A stretch of 64,000 bases of DNA from Companilactobacillus jidongensis (lineage in GTDB: Bacteria > Bacillota > Bacilli > Lactobacillales > Lactobacillaceae): positions 1 through 64,000 of the forward strand of contig NZ_RHOP01000008.1 in the NCBI RefSeq assembly GCF_003946575.1. Reading direction: 5' to 3'. Under the pieces are notes generated by a model. That model did no database searches. It was not told the DNA's origin and saw only the letters and a program-made list of their open reading frames with translations. Below are positions 51,797 through 59,757 of the stretch, piece by piece. Made by a program: the position numbers and the translations under genes. How positions within the stretch are numbered: position 1 is the stretch's first letter; every line of letters starts with the position of its first letter.

Positions 51797-51894
51797 AATT
51801 TTTAAGATTGCTAAATTCCTTAAAATGGTGTATAAAAATAATAGTGAATGCGTATACATTTTTATGCATATAAACGCATAAGGGGAAAGTAATT

Positions 51895-52599
51895 ATGGAA
51901 AGAAAAATATTATATCAGAGCGTTGCAGAAGATTTAAAAAAGAAAATTTTGAACAGTACATATGCTGTCGGAGATTTCTTACCAACAGAAATAGAATTGG
52001 AAAAGATTTATGATGTTAGCAAAATAACAGTCAGAAATGCTATTAAGATGCTTGTAAGTGAAGGGTACGTTACTAAGCAAAGTGGTAAGGGGACCACTGT
52101 GATCAGTAATAGATTATTCAACCGTTTATCTAAAGCCGAATCATTTAGTAGTATTTTGGAGAATAATGGAAACGATGTTAAAAAGAAAATTGTATCTATT
52201 AGAGAGATACCTGCTAAAGACAGTCCAGCGACCTTTGAATTAAATCATTTAACTGGTTGTATTACTGAAGTAACTAAAGTTTACGAATTGAATAAGCAAC
52301 CATTTATTGTTTTTAAACATTATTTACCCTTTAAACTTGATGAGGAAAGTAGAAAAGATCTAGACAATGTTTCTTTATATCAAGTAATCAAAGAAATGGG
52401 TGAAATGGTTAATAGGTTTGACGATGATTTTTATGGATGTCTTCTCAGTGAGCATCAACAAAAAATGTTTGATACCGATGATAAAGTGGGTATTAAAAGA
52501 ATAAGAAAATCATACGATCAAGTTGATAACTTGGTTGAATATGCCGAGGCTATTTATCTTACCAATAAATTTCCTTATAAAATTAAATACGAAATTTAA
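51895..52599 (+). CDS. GntR family regulator, HutC/UTRA subfamily
   Basis: The 234-residue protein has the GntR winged helix (about 1-70, LPTEIELEKIYDVSKITVRNAIKMLVSEGYVTKQSGKGTTV) and a UTRA ligand domain (about 95-230, VTKVYELNKQPFIVFKHYLP and IRKSYDQVDNLVEYAEAIYL). It most likely represses the following amidohydrolase/dga operon and senses its substrate or a phosphorylated intermediate. GGGGAAAG lies before the ATG. Confidence 0.93.
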   Translation: MERKILYQSVAEDLKKKILNSTYAVGDFLPTEIELEKIYDVSKITVRNAIKMLVSEGYVTKQSGKGTTVISNRLFNRLSKAESFSSILENNGNDVKKKIVSIREIPAKDSPATFELNHLTGCITEVTKVYELNKQPFIVFKHYLPFKLDEESRKDLDNVSLYQVIKEMGEMVNRFDDDFYGCLLSEHQQKMFDTDDKVGIKRIRKSYDQVDNLVEYAEAIYLTNKFPYKIKYEI

Positions 52600-52622
52600 G
52601 TAGGCTAAGAATATTATTTTTT

Positions 52623-52636
52623 AGAAAGCGTTTACA
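52623..52636. promoter_or_regulatory. cre site before module VI
   Basis: AGAAAGCGTTTACA matches 13 of 14 positions of TGWAARCGYTWNCW, 53 bases before the amidohydrolase start. Confidence 0.7.
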
Positions 52637-52640
52637 ATAT

Positions 52641-52654
52641 AACGTTATAATGTT
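52641..52654. promoter_or_regulatory. GntR operator candidate before module VI
   Basis: AACGTTATAATGTT fits the pattern AAYRTTATAAYRTT shared with the palindrome upstream of the regulator gene, and lies between the cre site and the start codon at 52689. Confidence 0.6.
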
Positions 52655-52688
52655 ATTATCTATTTGTAATAAATAAGGGGGACTTGAA

Positions 52689-53816
52689 ATGATCGACTTA
52701 TATGTAAAGAATGGTAAGACAATTTCTGGAAGTCCCGTTGATGTATTAATTGATCAAGGAAAAATTATTGATATTCAATCACATATTGACGGCGATGTTA
52801 GTGCAAAAAAAGTTTTGGATTTGGAATCTAAATATTATCTAAGCTCTGGATGGATCGATGATCACGTTCACTGTTATGAGAAACTAACGCTATATTATGA
52901 TAAGCCTGATTTGGACGGTGTCGATGCTGGTGTTACTACAGTTGTTGATGCAGGTTCAACCGGAGCTGACAATTTACCTGATTTTTATGAATTAACAAAA
53001 AAAGTAAGAACTAATGTTTATGCAATGTGCAATATTTCCAAAACAGGAATTATTGCTCAAGATGAATTAGGACATATGGATCGTATTCAAAACGATTTAG
53101 TTAAGAACATGATCGATGAGTATCAAGGATTTGTAGTTGGTATCAAAGCCAGAATGAGCAAATCAGTTGTTGCTGGAAGTGGGATTCATCCTTTGGAACG
53201 TGCTAAGGAAATCCAAAAGCTTAACAATAATATTCCATTGATGGTTCATATTGGAACAAATCCTCCAGAATTAAGCGACATTATGGATCTGCTAGATCCA
53301 GAGGATATCATTACTCACTGTTACAACGGTAAGCCAAACGGAATTATGAATTTGGACTTACATGAAATCAAACAATTTGCAATTGATTCATATAATAGAG
53401 GAATTATTTTTGACGTAGGTCACGGTACAGACAGTTTCAACTTTGAAGTTGCTAGAGTTGCTAAGAGCATTGGATTGACACCTAAGTCAATCAGTAGTGA
53501 CTTGTACCACAGAAATAGAGAGAATGGCCCGGTTTATAACTTGGCTACATGCTTGGATAAGATGCTTCATCTTGGATATACAATGGAAGAAATTATTCCG
53601 ATGATCACAACTAATCCAGCTGATAATTTCCATCTTGAAAACAAAGGTTCATTGAAGAAGGGCTTTGATGGAGACCTAACAATCTTCAGTATTGAAGATA
53701 AAGAAAAGGAATTAACAGACTCAAATGGCAATACAGAAACCACAAATAAAGTAGTAGTTCCACATTATGCTGTTGTTGCAGGAAATGTGTATGAAACTAA
53801 GTTGGAGGAATTCTAA
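52689..53816 (+). CDS. amidohydrolase/deacetylase family metallohydrolase (EF_0837-like)
   Basis: The 375-residue protein is a dihydroorotase-type amidohydrolase: metal-binding HxH in DDHVHCYEK, a lysine suitable for carbamylation in VVGIKARMSK, histidines in MVHIGTNPPE and ITHCYNG, and the metal Asp/His region in FDVGHGTDSF. It would hydrolyse an amide, possibly an N-acyl group of an amino sugar acid, before ammonia elimination. It overlaps dgaE by one base (TAATG). Related genes are found with dgaE/dgaF-like pairs in the Enterococcus faecalis EF_0829-EF_0839 locus, as I recall it. Confidence 0.9.
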   Translation: MIDLYVKNGKTISGSPVDVLIDQGKIIDIQSHIDGDVSAKKVLDLESKYYLSSGWIDDHVHCYEKLTLYYDKPDLDGVDAGVTTVVDAGSTGADNLPDFYELTKKVRTNVYAMCNISKTGIIAQDELGHMDRIQNDLVKNMIDEYQGFVVGIKARMSKSVVAGSGIHPLERAKEIQKLNNNIPLMVHIGTNPPELSDIMDLLDPEDIITHCYNGKPNGIMNLDLHEIKQFAIDSYNRGIIFDVGHGTDSFNFEVARVAKSIGLTPKSISSDLYHRNRENGPVYNLATCLDKMLHLGYTMEEIIPMITTNPADNFHLENKGSLKKGFDGDLTIFSIEDKEKELTDSNGNTETTNKVVVPHYAVVAGNVYETKLEEF

Positions 53817-54916
53817 TGGAAAATGTTTACGAAAAATATGGTTTGAAACAAGTAGTTAATGCCAGTGGGAAAATGACGATCTTAGGTGTTTCGAAGGTTT
53901 CAGATGATGTTCTAGAAGCACAAAAATTTGGTGGACAACATTTCTTTGAAATGAGTGACTTGGTTCTAAAAACTGGTCAACATCTAGCAAAGGTCATTGG
54001 AGCTGAAGATGGAGTGGTTCTTGCATCAGCATCAGCTGCAATTGCTCAATCAGTTGCAGCAGTTATTGGACAAGGCAGTATGCATCATGTATATCACCCC
54101 TTCGATGAGCGTTATACAAATCGTGAGATCATCATTCCGAAGGGTCAAAATGTTGACTATGGCACACCTGAAGAAGTAATGATCGAACTTGGTGGCGGTA
54201 AAGTTGTCGAAGCTGGTTACGCTAATATGTGCAGTAAAGAACATATTGAAATGATGATCACTGATAAGACAGCCGCAATTTTGTACGTAAAGAGTCACCA
54301 TGCAGTTCAAAAGAGTATGTTGAGTGTCAAAGATGCACTTGAAGTCGCACACAAACACAATCTTCCATTGATTCTTGATGCAGCCGCAGAAGAGGATCTT
54401 AGAAAATACGTTGATATGGGTGCAGACATTGTTATCTATAGTGGTGCCAAAGCATTCTCAGGTCCATCATCTTGCTTGACTCTAGGTAAGAAACCATACT
54501 TCGATTGGATCAGATTACAATCTAAAGGTATTGGTAGATCAATGAAGATCGGTAAGGATAACATCCTGGGTCTTACAAAGGCAATTGAAGATTACTTGGA
54601 ATTCGGTCCTGAGACTGGTGATTCAATGAAAGAAAGATTGACACCATTCGTTAAAGAATTGAATGAGATCAAAGGAATCGATGCAAAAATTGTACAGGAT
54701 GCTGCTGGTCGTGATATTTATCGTGCAAGTGTCACAGTTAATAATGAAGCACCAATCGATGCGCTTAAGTTGATCGAAGAATTAAAGAAGGATAGTCCAG
54801 CGGTTTACACAAGAGAATATCGTGCAAACATGGGAATTATCGAATTTGACGTTCGTGCAGTACATGAATCAGAAATGACAATGATCGTTGATAAGATCAA
54901 ACAAATAATGAAGTAG
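53816..54916 (+). CDS. dgaE: DgaE-like PLP-dependent ammonia-lyase (SelA-like fold), copy 1
   Basis: The 366-residue PLP enzyme has the SelA-related fold: ASASAAIAQSV near residues 70-80, the PLP-pairing Asp188 in LILDAAAEED and the PLP lysine Lys212 in YSGAKAFSGP. Salmonella DgaE converts D-glucosaminate-6-phosphate to 2-keto-3-deoxygluconate-6-phosphate and ammonia. The same reaction is likely here, followed by the KDGP aldolase at 57516. The true substrate might be another 2-amino sugar acid phosphate. A paralogue is at 60509, with a nearly identical central part. Confidence 0.88.
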   Translation: MENVYEKYGLKQVVNASGKMTILGVSKVSDDVLEAQKFGGQHFFEMSDLVLKTGQHLAKVIGAEDGVVLASASAAIAQSVAAVIGQGSMHHVYHPFDERYTNREIIIPKGQNVDYGTPEEVMIELGGGKVVEAGYANMCSKEHIEMMITDKTAAILYVKSHHAVQKSMLSVKDALEVAHKHNLPLILDAAAEEDLRKYVDMGADIVIYSGAKAFSGPSSCLTLGKKPYFDWIRLQSKGIGRSMKIGKDNILGLTKAIEDYLEFGPETGDSMKERLTPFVKELNEIKGIDAKIVQDAAGRDIYRASVTVNNEAPIDALKLIEELKKDSPAVYTREYRANMGIIEFDVRAVHESEMTMIVDKIKQIMK

Positions 54917-54925
54917 GTGGCATCT

Positions 54926-55264
54926 ATGAATACTATCGAATTAAACGCAGCTGCCGAGAAAATGATTAAAGACAGCGTTGATCCCAAAAAAGTTAGAGAA
55001 ATACTTGAATACACACTAAGTCAGATGCAAACTATAAATTCATTTCCTGATGAAACACAAGCTGAAGTTCTAACTAATCATGTTGCTGAAATGGTTGAAA
55101 GATCAGAAGACAATAGACAATTAGATGATGTAGATGTTTCGGTATTTGATGGATTACCAGAAGATAGTGTTGAGTTAGCTGGCAAAGTTATTGATAAAAT
55201 TGGAAATTTAAAAGATCAAGAAAAGTATATTTTAGCAGTACATTTTGAAGTAGCACGCAAATAA
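54926..55264 (+). CDS. stand-alone PRD domain protein (EF_0829-like)
   Basis: The 112-residue product is a single PTS regulation domain without DNA- or RNA-binding part: LEYTLSQMQTINSFPDETQAEVLTNHVAEMVERS carries the conserved PRD helix and His, and ends in YILAVHFEVARK, as the second conserved helix does. ATG 54926 is preferred over GTG 54917 because the AGGTGG site covers the latter. In the conserved EF_0829-type locus such a protein always lies beside the SFCGS protein. Phosphorylation by the PTS could make it a sensor or a phosphate carrier for the set. Confidence 0.85.
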   Translation: MNTIELNAAAEKMIKDSVDPKKVREILEYTLSQMQTINSFPDETQAEVLTNHVAEMVERSEDNRQLDDVDVSVFDGLPEDSVELAGKVIDKIGNLKDQEKYILAVHFEVARK

Positions 55265-55277
55265 GGAGGACGTAATT

Positions 55278-55631
55278 ATGGTTAAAGTAGTTATTGCAGA
55301 TAGAATGGGTAAAGGTCAAAAAGTTGCTAAAGGTGTCGAAGCTGCAGGCGGAGAAGTTTATGTTGTGCCTGGTATGGGTGCAGATATGCGTCTTGGTGAT
55401 GAAATGAAGAAGCATGAAGCAGATTTTGGTATCTCATTCTGCGGTAGTGGTGGTGCTGGAGCAATCACTGCAAAGAACAAATATGGATACACAGAACGCC
55501 ACAGTATGCGTTCAGTTCAAGAAGGAATTACAGCTATTGAGGACGGGATTCAAGCTTTAGGATTTGGTTTCATGGACAAGGAAGAATTAGGTACTAAGTT
55601 GGTTGAAACATATAACCGTGTTCATTCATAG
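55278..55631 (+). CDS. glycine-rich SFCGS family protein (EF_0830-like)
   Basis: The 117-residue soluble protein has the family hallmark ISFCGSGGAGAITAKNKYGY (about residues 51-70), with a single cysteine in a glycine-rich loop and a start VKVVIADRMGKGQKVAKGVEAAGG like a Rossmann-type strand-loop-helix. Its function is not known. By position (before two membrane proteins) and by its Cys in a turn it could work as an IIB-like carrier of phosphate, but that is only an idea. AAGGAGG precedes the ATG. Confidence 0.87.
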   Translation: MVKVVIADRMGKGQKVAKGVEAAGGEVYVVPGMGADMRLGDEMKKHEADFGISFCGSGGAGAITAKNKYGYTERHSMRSVQEGITAIEDGIQALGFGFMDKEELGTKLVETYNRVHS

Positions 55632-55649
55632 GGATTGAGGTTGATAACA

Positions 55650-56018
55650 ATGGAGAACTCTCAAAAGATAGCTAACGAAGAAATCCAAGTATCTGGAACA
55701 GGCCAAACTAAACAAGAAGCAGTCGCTGACGGGTTATCCAAGATATCTAAAATCGTTAGAAAGAAAAACGAAATCACAGTGCAGATTACACCAGTTTCAA
55801 TAGAAATTGATGAGGCAGAATGTAAAGAATACAAAGAACACTTCCTTTTTGTTTTTCTACCTAGAAAGAGAACTATTTATAACGTTTCAATGAGTATCAG
55901 TGTTGAAATTAAATATATGGATTTGTCAGAAATAGACTTTACGGAAAAACAAATAAAAGATCCCAATGGTGTCAGGTTGCCAAAACTGAGTACGTTGAGA
56001 AGTAGTAAGGGGAGTTAG
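55650..56018 (+). CDS. DUF4312 family protein (EF_0831-like)
   Basis: The 122-residue soluble protein begins MENSQKIANEEIQVSGTGQTKQEAVADGLSKI and contains a beta-rich C-terminal part (FLFVFLPRKRTIYNVSMSISVEIKYMDL). This fits DUF4312, a family known only as part of the SFCGS/DUF4311/DUF4310 set. ATG 55650 is chosen from its distance to GAGG (55637-55640). It starts 18 bases after the SFCGS gene and precedes the first membrane component by two bases. Confidence 0.82.
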   Translation: MENSQKIANEEIQVSGTGQTKQEAVADGLSKISKIVRKKNEITVQITPVSIEIDEAECKEYKEHFLFVFLPRKRTIYNVSMSISVEIKYMDLSEIDFTEKQIKDPNGVRLPKLSTLRSSKGS

Positions 56019-56020
56019 AT

Positions 56021-56800
56021 ATGACAATACTCATCATTTTACTGAAATCAATTTTGATCGGTGGATTGGTTGGATTCGCAGCTGGAATGGGTGCTGCCAG
56101 AATGTTCAATGCACCTACTGTTCAAGCACTGGGAGCATTTAGAACTCTTGGTGAGATGAATGCCTGCGAAGGAGATCCAGCATCACATTTTTCATTCGGA
56201 TTAGGATTCTTCTTCAATGCATGGGCTTCAACAGTTGGTGCCGGTGCTTTTACACAAGATGTTACACACCGTGTTATTCCTAACTGGGCTGCATCAGTTC
56301 TATTATTAAAAGATAAAAGAGTAGAAAAAACAGTACATGACCCTAAGAAGATGGCAATTGCTGGAGCTATTATTGGTATTATTGTAGTTTCATTCCTAAA
56401 TACAACAGCTTCTGCTATTCCTAAGTCACTTCAAGTTACAGCTGTTAAGGTTCTTGTTCCAGCCGCTGACTTACTTATCAATATAGTTATGCCTATTATC
56501 TTCTGGCTAGCTGCTATCGATGCAGGTAAACGTTCAGGATTATGGGCAACAATTTTCGGTGGTCTTTCAGCTATGATCATGGGTAATGCCGTTCCTGGTG
56601 TTGTTCTTGGTATTCTAATTGGTAAAGGTGTCGATGAACTAGGTTGGACACGTATTACTAGAGTTATGATGGGTGCCGTCATTGCACTATTCATCTTGAG
56701 TGGATTCTTTAGAGGGTTCGATATTCAAATGATTGAAAGTTTCAAGCTACAAGTACCAAGCTTCATAAATAATATGCACAGTGTGTTCAACATTAAATAG
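56021..56800 (+). CDS. DUF4311 family membrane protein (EF_0832-like)
   Basis: The 259-residue integral membrane protein has about six hydrophobic segments, a conserved first loop GAARMFNAPTVQALGAFRTLGEMNACEGDPASHFSFGLGFFFNAWASTVGAGAFTQDVTHRV-like region (about residues 21-80) and GNAVPGVVLGILIGKGVDELGW. It is one of two membrane parts of a presumed transporter. Charged and Cys/His residues in the first loop are candidates for substrate contact. GGGGAG lies before the ATG. Confidence 0.86.
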   Translation: MTILIILLKSILIGGLVGFAAGMGAARMFNAPTVQALGAFRTLGEMNACEGDPASHFSFGLGFFFNAWASTVGAGAFTQDVTHRVIPNWAASVLLLKDKRVEKTVHDPKKMAIAGAIIGIIVVSFLNTTASAIPKSLQVTAVKVLVPAADLLINIVMPIIFWLAAIDAGKRSGLWATIFGGLSAMIMGNAVPGVVLGILIGKGVDELGWTRITRVMMGAVIALFILSGFFRGFDIQMIESFKLQVPSFINNMHSVFNIK

Positions 56801-56811
56801 GAGGGGACATC

Positions 56812-57477
56812 ATGGATGAAGAAAAGACAATGGAAATAGATAAAAAGAGCTTTTGGTATTCTGAATGGTCATTCCCAATTATGGTTGGAATAATGGCTGC
56901 TGGTGTTTTTGCTGGTACTCACATGTACTTTGTATATAACGTTGGAGCATTTAATGAAGTTGCTATTGTTGCCATGCTAAAGGCTGGTATGGATGGTGGT
57001 TCTTATGGAGCCGCTGCAGCCTTTGGTGCAAGTTTCTTATTTGCTCGTATTCTTGAAGGATCATTAGTTGGTATCTTGGATTTAGGTGGTTCTATTTTAA
57101 CCGGTGTTGGTATTGGTATTCCTGCTATTCTCTTGAGTATTGGTTGGAAGGCACCAATAACTAACTTTTGGTTATCAATTACCACAGGTTTAGTTCTAGG
57201 ATTGATAATCGGTGGAATTATTACCTTGGTTCGTAAGTATACTATTAATCAATCAAATGCTACATTCGGTGCTGACGTTATGATGGGTGCTGGTAATTCA
57301 TCAGGTCGTTTCCTTGGACCACTAATTATTCTTAGCGCTACTAGTGCATCAATTCCTATCGGTATTGGTTCTGTTATCGGAGCAGTTATTTTCTACCTTT
57401 GGAAGAAACCTATCGCTGGTGGAGCCATTTTAGGAGCAATGATCTTCGGAGCATTCTTCCCAGTATCACTTAAATAA
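56812..57477 (+). CDS. DUF4310 family membrane protein (EF_0833-like)
   Basis: The 221-residue membrane protein has about six hydrophobic segments, glycine-rich (GMDGGSYGAAAAFGASFLFARILEGSLVGILDLGG, FGADVMMGAGNSSGRFLGPLIIL). With the DUF4311 protein it would make a two-subunit permease. It shows no similarity that I can see to known PTS IIC or IID proteins. AGGAGGGG stands before the ATG, and the DgaF gene follows after 38 bases. Confidence 0.86.
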   Translation: MDEEKTMEIDKKSFWYSEWSFPIMVGIMAAGVFAGTHMYFVYNVGAFNEVAIVAMLKAGMDGGSYGAAAAFGASFLFARILEGSLVGILDLGGSILTGVGIGIPAILLSIGWKAPITNFWLSITTGLVLGLIIGGIITLVRKYTINQSNATFGADVMMGAGNSSGRFLGPLIILSATSASIPIGIGSVIGAVIFYLWKKPIAGGAILGAMIFGAFFPVSLK

Positions 57478-57515
57478 CAAAAATTAATAATTAACTACGT
57501 GAAGGAGTCTTACTT

Positions 57516-58256
57516 ATGTCAAATGTACCTAACTTTTATAAAGATCGTGTTGCACTAAACGTTTTGGCAGGATCAGTTCAAAATGCCAAGGATTGTTATG
57601 AAGCCGCAGATCATCATATCGTACTAGGTGTTCTATCAAAGAACTATGATACTGATGAAGCAGCTATTAAGGATATGAAGTTATATCAAGCAGAAACTGA
57701 TAACGCACTTTCTGTTGGCTTAGGTGCTGGAGATCCTAAACAAAGCCAAATGGTAAGTAGAATATCTGCTGAACTACAACCACAACATATTAATCAAGTA
57801 TTCACAGGTGTTGGTACAAGTAGAGCTCTATTAGGTCAATCAGATACATTCATTAATGGATTGGTATCACCAACAGGCAAACCAGGTATTGTAAATGTTG
57901 CTACTGGTCCATTGAGCAGTGATCAACCAGCTGCTGAAGTTCCTATCGAAACAGCTATTGCCATGTTGAAGGATATGGGTGGCAGTTCAATCAAGTTCTT
58001 CCCAATGAAGGGATTGGCACACATTGAAGAATTCAAAGTAGTTGCTAAGGCTTGTGCGGACAATGATTTCTATCTAGAACCAACTGGCGGTTTGGATCTT
58101 GATAACTTTGAAGAAATTCTTCAAGTTGCTGTAGATGCAGGTGTTAAGAAGATTATTCCTCACGTATACAGCTCAATTATTGATAAAGAAACAGGTCATA
58201 CACGTCCAGAGGATGTTAAGACGTTGTTTGAAATTATCAAAAAAGTATTAGATTAA
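57516..58256 (+). CDS. dgaF: DgaF-like 2-keto-3-deoxygluconate-6-phosphate (KDGP) aldolase, copy 1
   Basis: The 246-residue protein belongs to the EF_0839/DgaF group of KDGP aldolases: RVALNVLAGSVQNAKDCYEAADHHIVLGVL at the start, GVGTSRALLGQ, SSIKFFPMKGL, where the lysine is the likely Schiff-base residue, and EPTGGLDLDNFEEIL. It would yield pyruvate and glyceraldehyde-3-phosphate from the product of DgaE. The paralogue at 59758 is highly similar over the full length. Confidence 0.9.
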   Translation: MSNVPNFYKDRVALNVLAGSVQNAKDCYEAADHHIVLGVLSKNYDTDEAAIKDMKLYQAETDNALSVGLGAGDPKQSQMVSRISAELQPQHINQVFTGVGTSRALLGQSDTFINGLVSPTGKPGIVNVATGPLSSDQPAAEVPIETAIAMLKDMGGSSIKFFPMKGLAHIEEFKVVAKACADNDFYLEPTGGLDLDNFEEILQVAVDAGVKKIIPHVYSSIIDKETGHTRPEDVKTLFEIIKKVLD

Positions 58257-58267
58257 TAATAAATCCT

Positions 58268-58310
58268 AAAAAACAAGCTCGGTATTTGTTAAAACAGATA
58301 CTGGGCTTGT
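58268..58310 (+). terminator. hairpin after module VI, weak terminator
   Basis: CAAGCTCGGTATTTGT pairs with ACAGATACTGGGCTTG through G-U pairs, with an AAA loop. It lacks a clean T-run, so read-through to the phosphatase gene is likely. Confidence 0.5.
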
Positions 58311-58359
58311 TGTGGTTATGCGATAATTAAGAAGATTATTAGTCCCGTGGGAGGAAAGT

Positions 58360-59013
58360 ATGGAAGTATATTTTGTAAGACATGGACAAACGATTTTTAA
58401 CTTAATGAGTAAAATGCAAGGTTGGTCCGATTCACCATTGACTGATACTGGAATTGAAGATTTAAAGAAAACTGGTAGTTATTTAAGCAAGGTACACTTT
58501 GATGCGCTATATAGTTCAGATTTAAAGAGAGCTATGGATACTGCTGAAATAATAAAAAAAGAAAATGATGCTAGTGATTTAAACTTGAAAACTAGTAAAA
58601 ACTTTCGTGAAATATTTTTCGGGTCATTTGAAGGATTGAAAAATACAGATACTTGGAAAACGATTGGTGAACCATATGGGGTTACCAATCAAAATGATTT
58701 AGCTAAGAAATACTCCATGAGTTTCGTCAGGGATGCTATGAAAAAGGCTGATCCATTAAATTTTGCCGAAAGTGCCGAAGAAATAGAAAATAGAATTAAA
58801 CGAGGATTTGAACAATTGTTGGATGAAAATGCCGTTGATTCTAGAATTTTGGTGGTCACACATGGCACATTTATCAAAACACTGATGATGAATTTTACAG
58901 ATATTAATATTGAACCTTCAGATGCATTTCCTGATAACGGTAGCATTACAAAAACTACATTGAATAATAATGGATTTAAAGTGACCGATTTCAACATCTT
59001 ACCTAAAAATTAG
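58360..59013 (+). CDS. histidine phosphatase family protein (paralogue 3 of 4)
   Basis: The 217-residue protein has VRHGQT (His8), GWSDSPLT, YSSDLKRA and VVTHGT. It follows module VI by about 100 bases with GGGAGG before the ATG, and another copy follows. It is closer to paralogues 1 and 2 than to paralogue 4. Substrate not known; the repeated link with sugar modules suggests sugar-phosphate dephosphorylation. Confidence 0.9.
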   Translation: MEVYFVRHGQTIFNLMSKMQGWSDSPLTDTGIEDLKKTGSYLSKVHFDALYSSDLKRAMDTAEIIKKENDASDLNLKTSKNFREIFFGSFEGLKNTDTWKTIGEPYGVTNQNDLAKKYSMSFVRDAMKKADPLNFAESAEEIENRIKRGFEQLLDENAVDSRILVVTHGTFIKTLMMNFTDINIEPSDAFPDNGSITKTTLNNNGFKVTDFNILPKN

Positions 59014-59048
59014 AAATCATAGCATATAATAAGAAGTAATGATTTCTA
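59011..59048. repeat. 10-bp inverted repeat between two phosphatase genes
   Basis: TAGAAATCAT (59011-59020, including the stop codon of the first gene) and ATGATTTCTA (59039-59048) are exact complements with an 18-base AT-rich spacer that holds a TATAAT-like box. No T-run follows, so it is either an operator or an RNA stem. Confidence 0.5.
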
Positions 59049-59064
59049 ATGTGAGAGGTAAAAC

Positions 59065-59715
59065 ATGAAAGTATACTTTGTAAGGCACGGCTTAACAATG
59101 TTTAACATGCTAAATAAAATGCAAGGTTGGTCTGACACACCTTTAACGGCTGAGGGTGTATCAGTGTTAAAAAGAACAGGAGAATATCTCAAGAATATTC
59201 ATTTTGATGCTATTTATAGTTCTGATTTGAAACGTGCGGTTGATACTGCAAATATTATTAAGCGTGAAAATTTAACTAGTAATGCTGACGTATCCACTAT
59301 TAAAAACTTGCGAGAGATGTGTTTTGGATCCTTTGAAGGCGATAAAGGTTCAGATGTTTTGGATCTAATGAGCAAGAAGTACGGTCAATTAATTAAAAAT
59401 GAATCCGATGATGCTTTTAGTGCCATTATGGTCAGAGGACTTTTGAAAGAGTCTGATCCTACTGGATTGGCAGAGAACGTTGAAGATGTGGCAGTTCGTA
59501 TTGATGCTGTTTTGAAACAATTACTTAATGACAACAAATCTGATTCGACGATTCTAGTTGTTTCGCATGGAGCATTTCTGGAGACACTTATTTTGAAGTA
59601 CTTTGGTGAAAACTTTGATTCCCGCGGAGCTTTTCCAGACAATGGAAGTATAACAATAACCGATTTGACTGATGATGATTTCAGACTTGAAAAATTTAAT
59701 TTGTTACCAGAATAA
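59065..59715 (+). CDS. histidine phosphatase family protein (paralogue 4 of 4)
   Basis: The 216-residue protein has VRHGLT in place of RHGQT, GWSDTPLT, YSSDLKRA and VVSHGAFLETL, keeping both catalytic histidines. It is the most divergent of the four copies, notably in residues 90-140. It lies 51 bases after paralogue 3 and ends at a terminator shared with the convergent dgaF copy 2. GAGAGG precedes the ATG. Confidence 0.88.
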   Translation: MKVYFVRHGLTMFNMLNKMQGWSDTPLTAEGVSVLKRTGEYLKNIHFDAIYSSDLKRAVDTANIIKRENLTSNADVSTIKNLREMCFGSFEGDKGSDVLDLMSKKYGQLIKNESDDAFSAIMVRGLLKESDPTGLAENVEDVAVRIDAVLKQLLNDNKSDSTILVVSHGAFLETLILKYFGENFDSRGAFPDNGSITITDLTDDDFRLEKFNLLPE

Positions 59716-59756
59716 AAATACACTTCATTCAACAAACAAGGATGAAGTGTATTTTT
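59714..59756. terminator. bidirectional terminator between modules VI and VII
   Basis: A perfect 15-bp stem AAAAATACACTTCAT / ATGAAGTGTATTTTT with a 13-base loop serves the convergent phosphatase and dgaF copy 2 genes. Confidence 0.92.
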
Positions 59757-59757
59757 G

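Noticed and set aside
51849-51880. Overlapping ATGCGTATA / TGCATATAAACGCAT repeats before the GntR/UTRA gene
   Set aside because: Imperfect and AT-rich; the palindrome pair at 51779 and 52641 explains GntR control better.
54050-54358. Open frames antisense to dgaE (also 61115-61375 over copy 2), similar to each other
   Set aside because: They are mirror frames of the conserved dgaE coding sequence; their likeness follows from the identity of the two genes.
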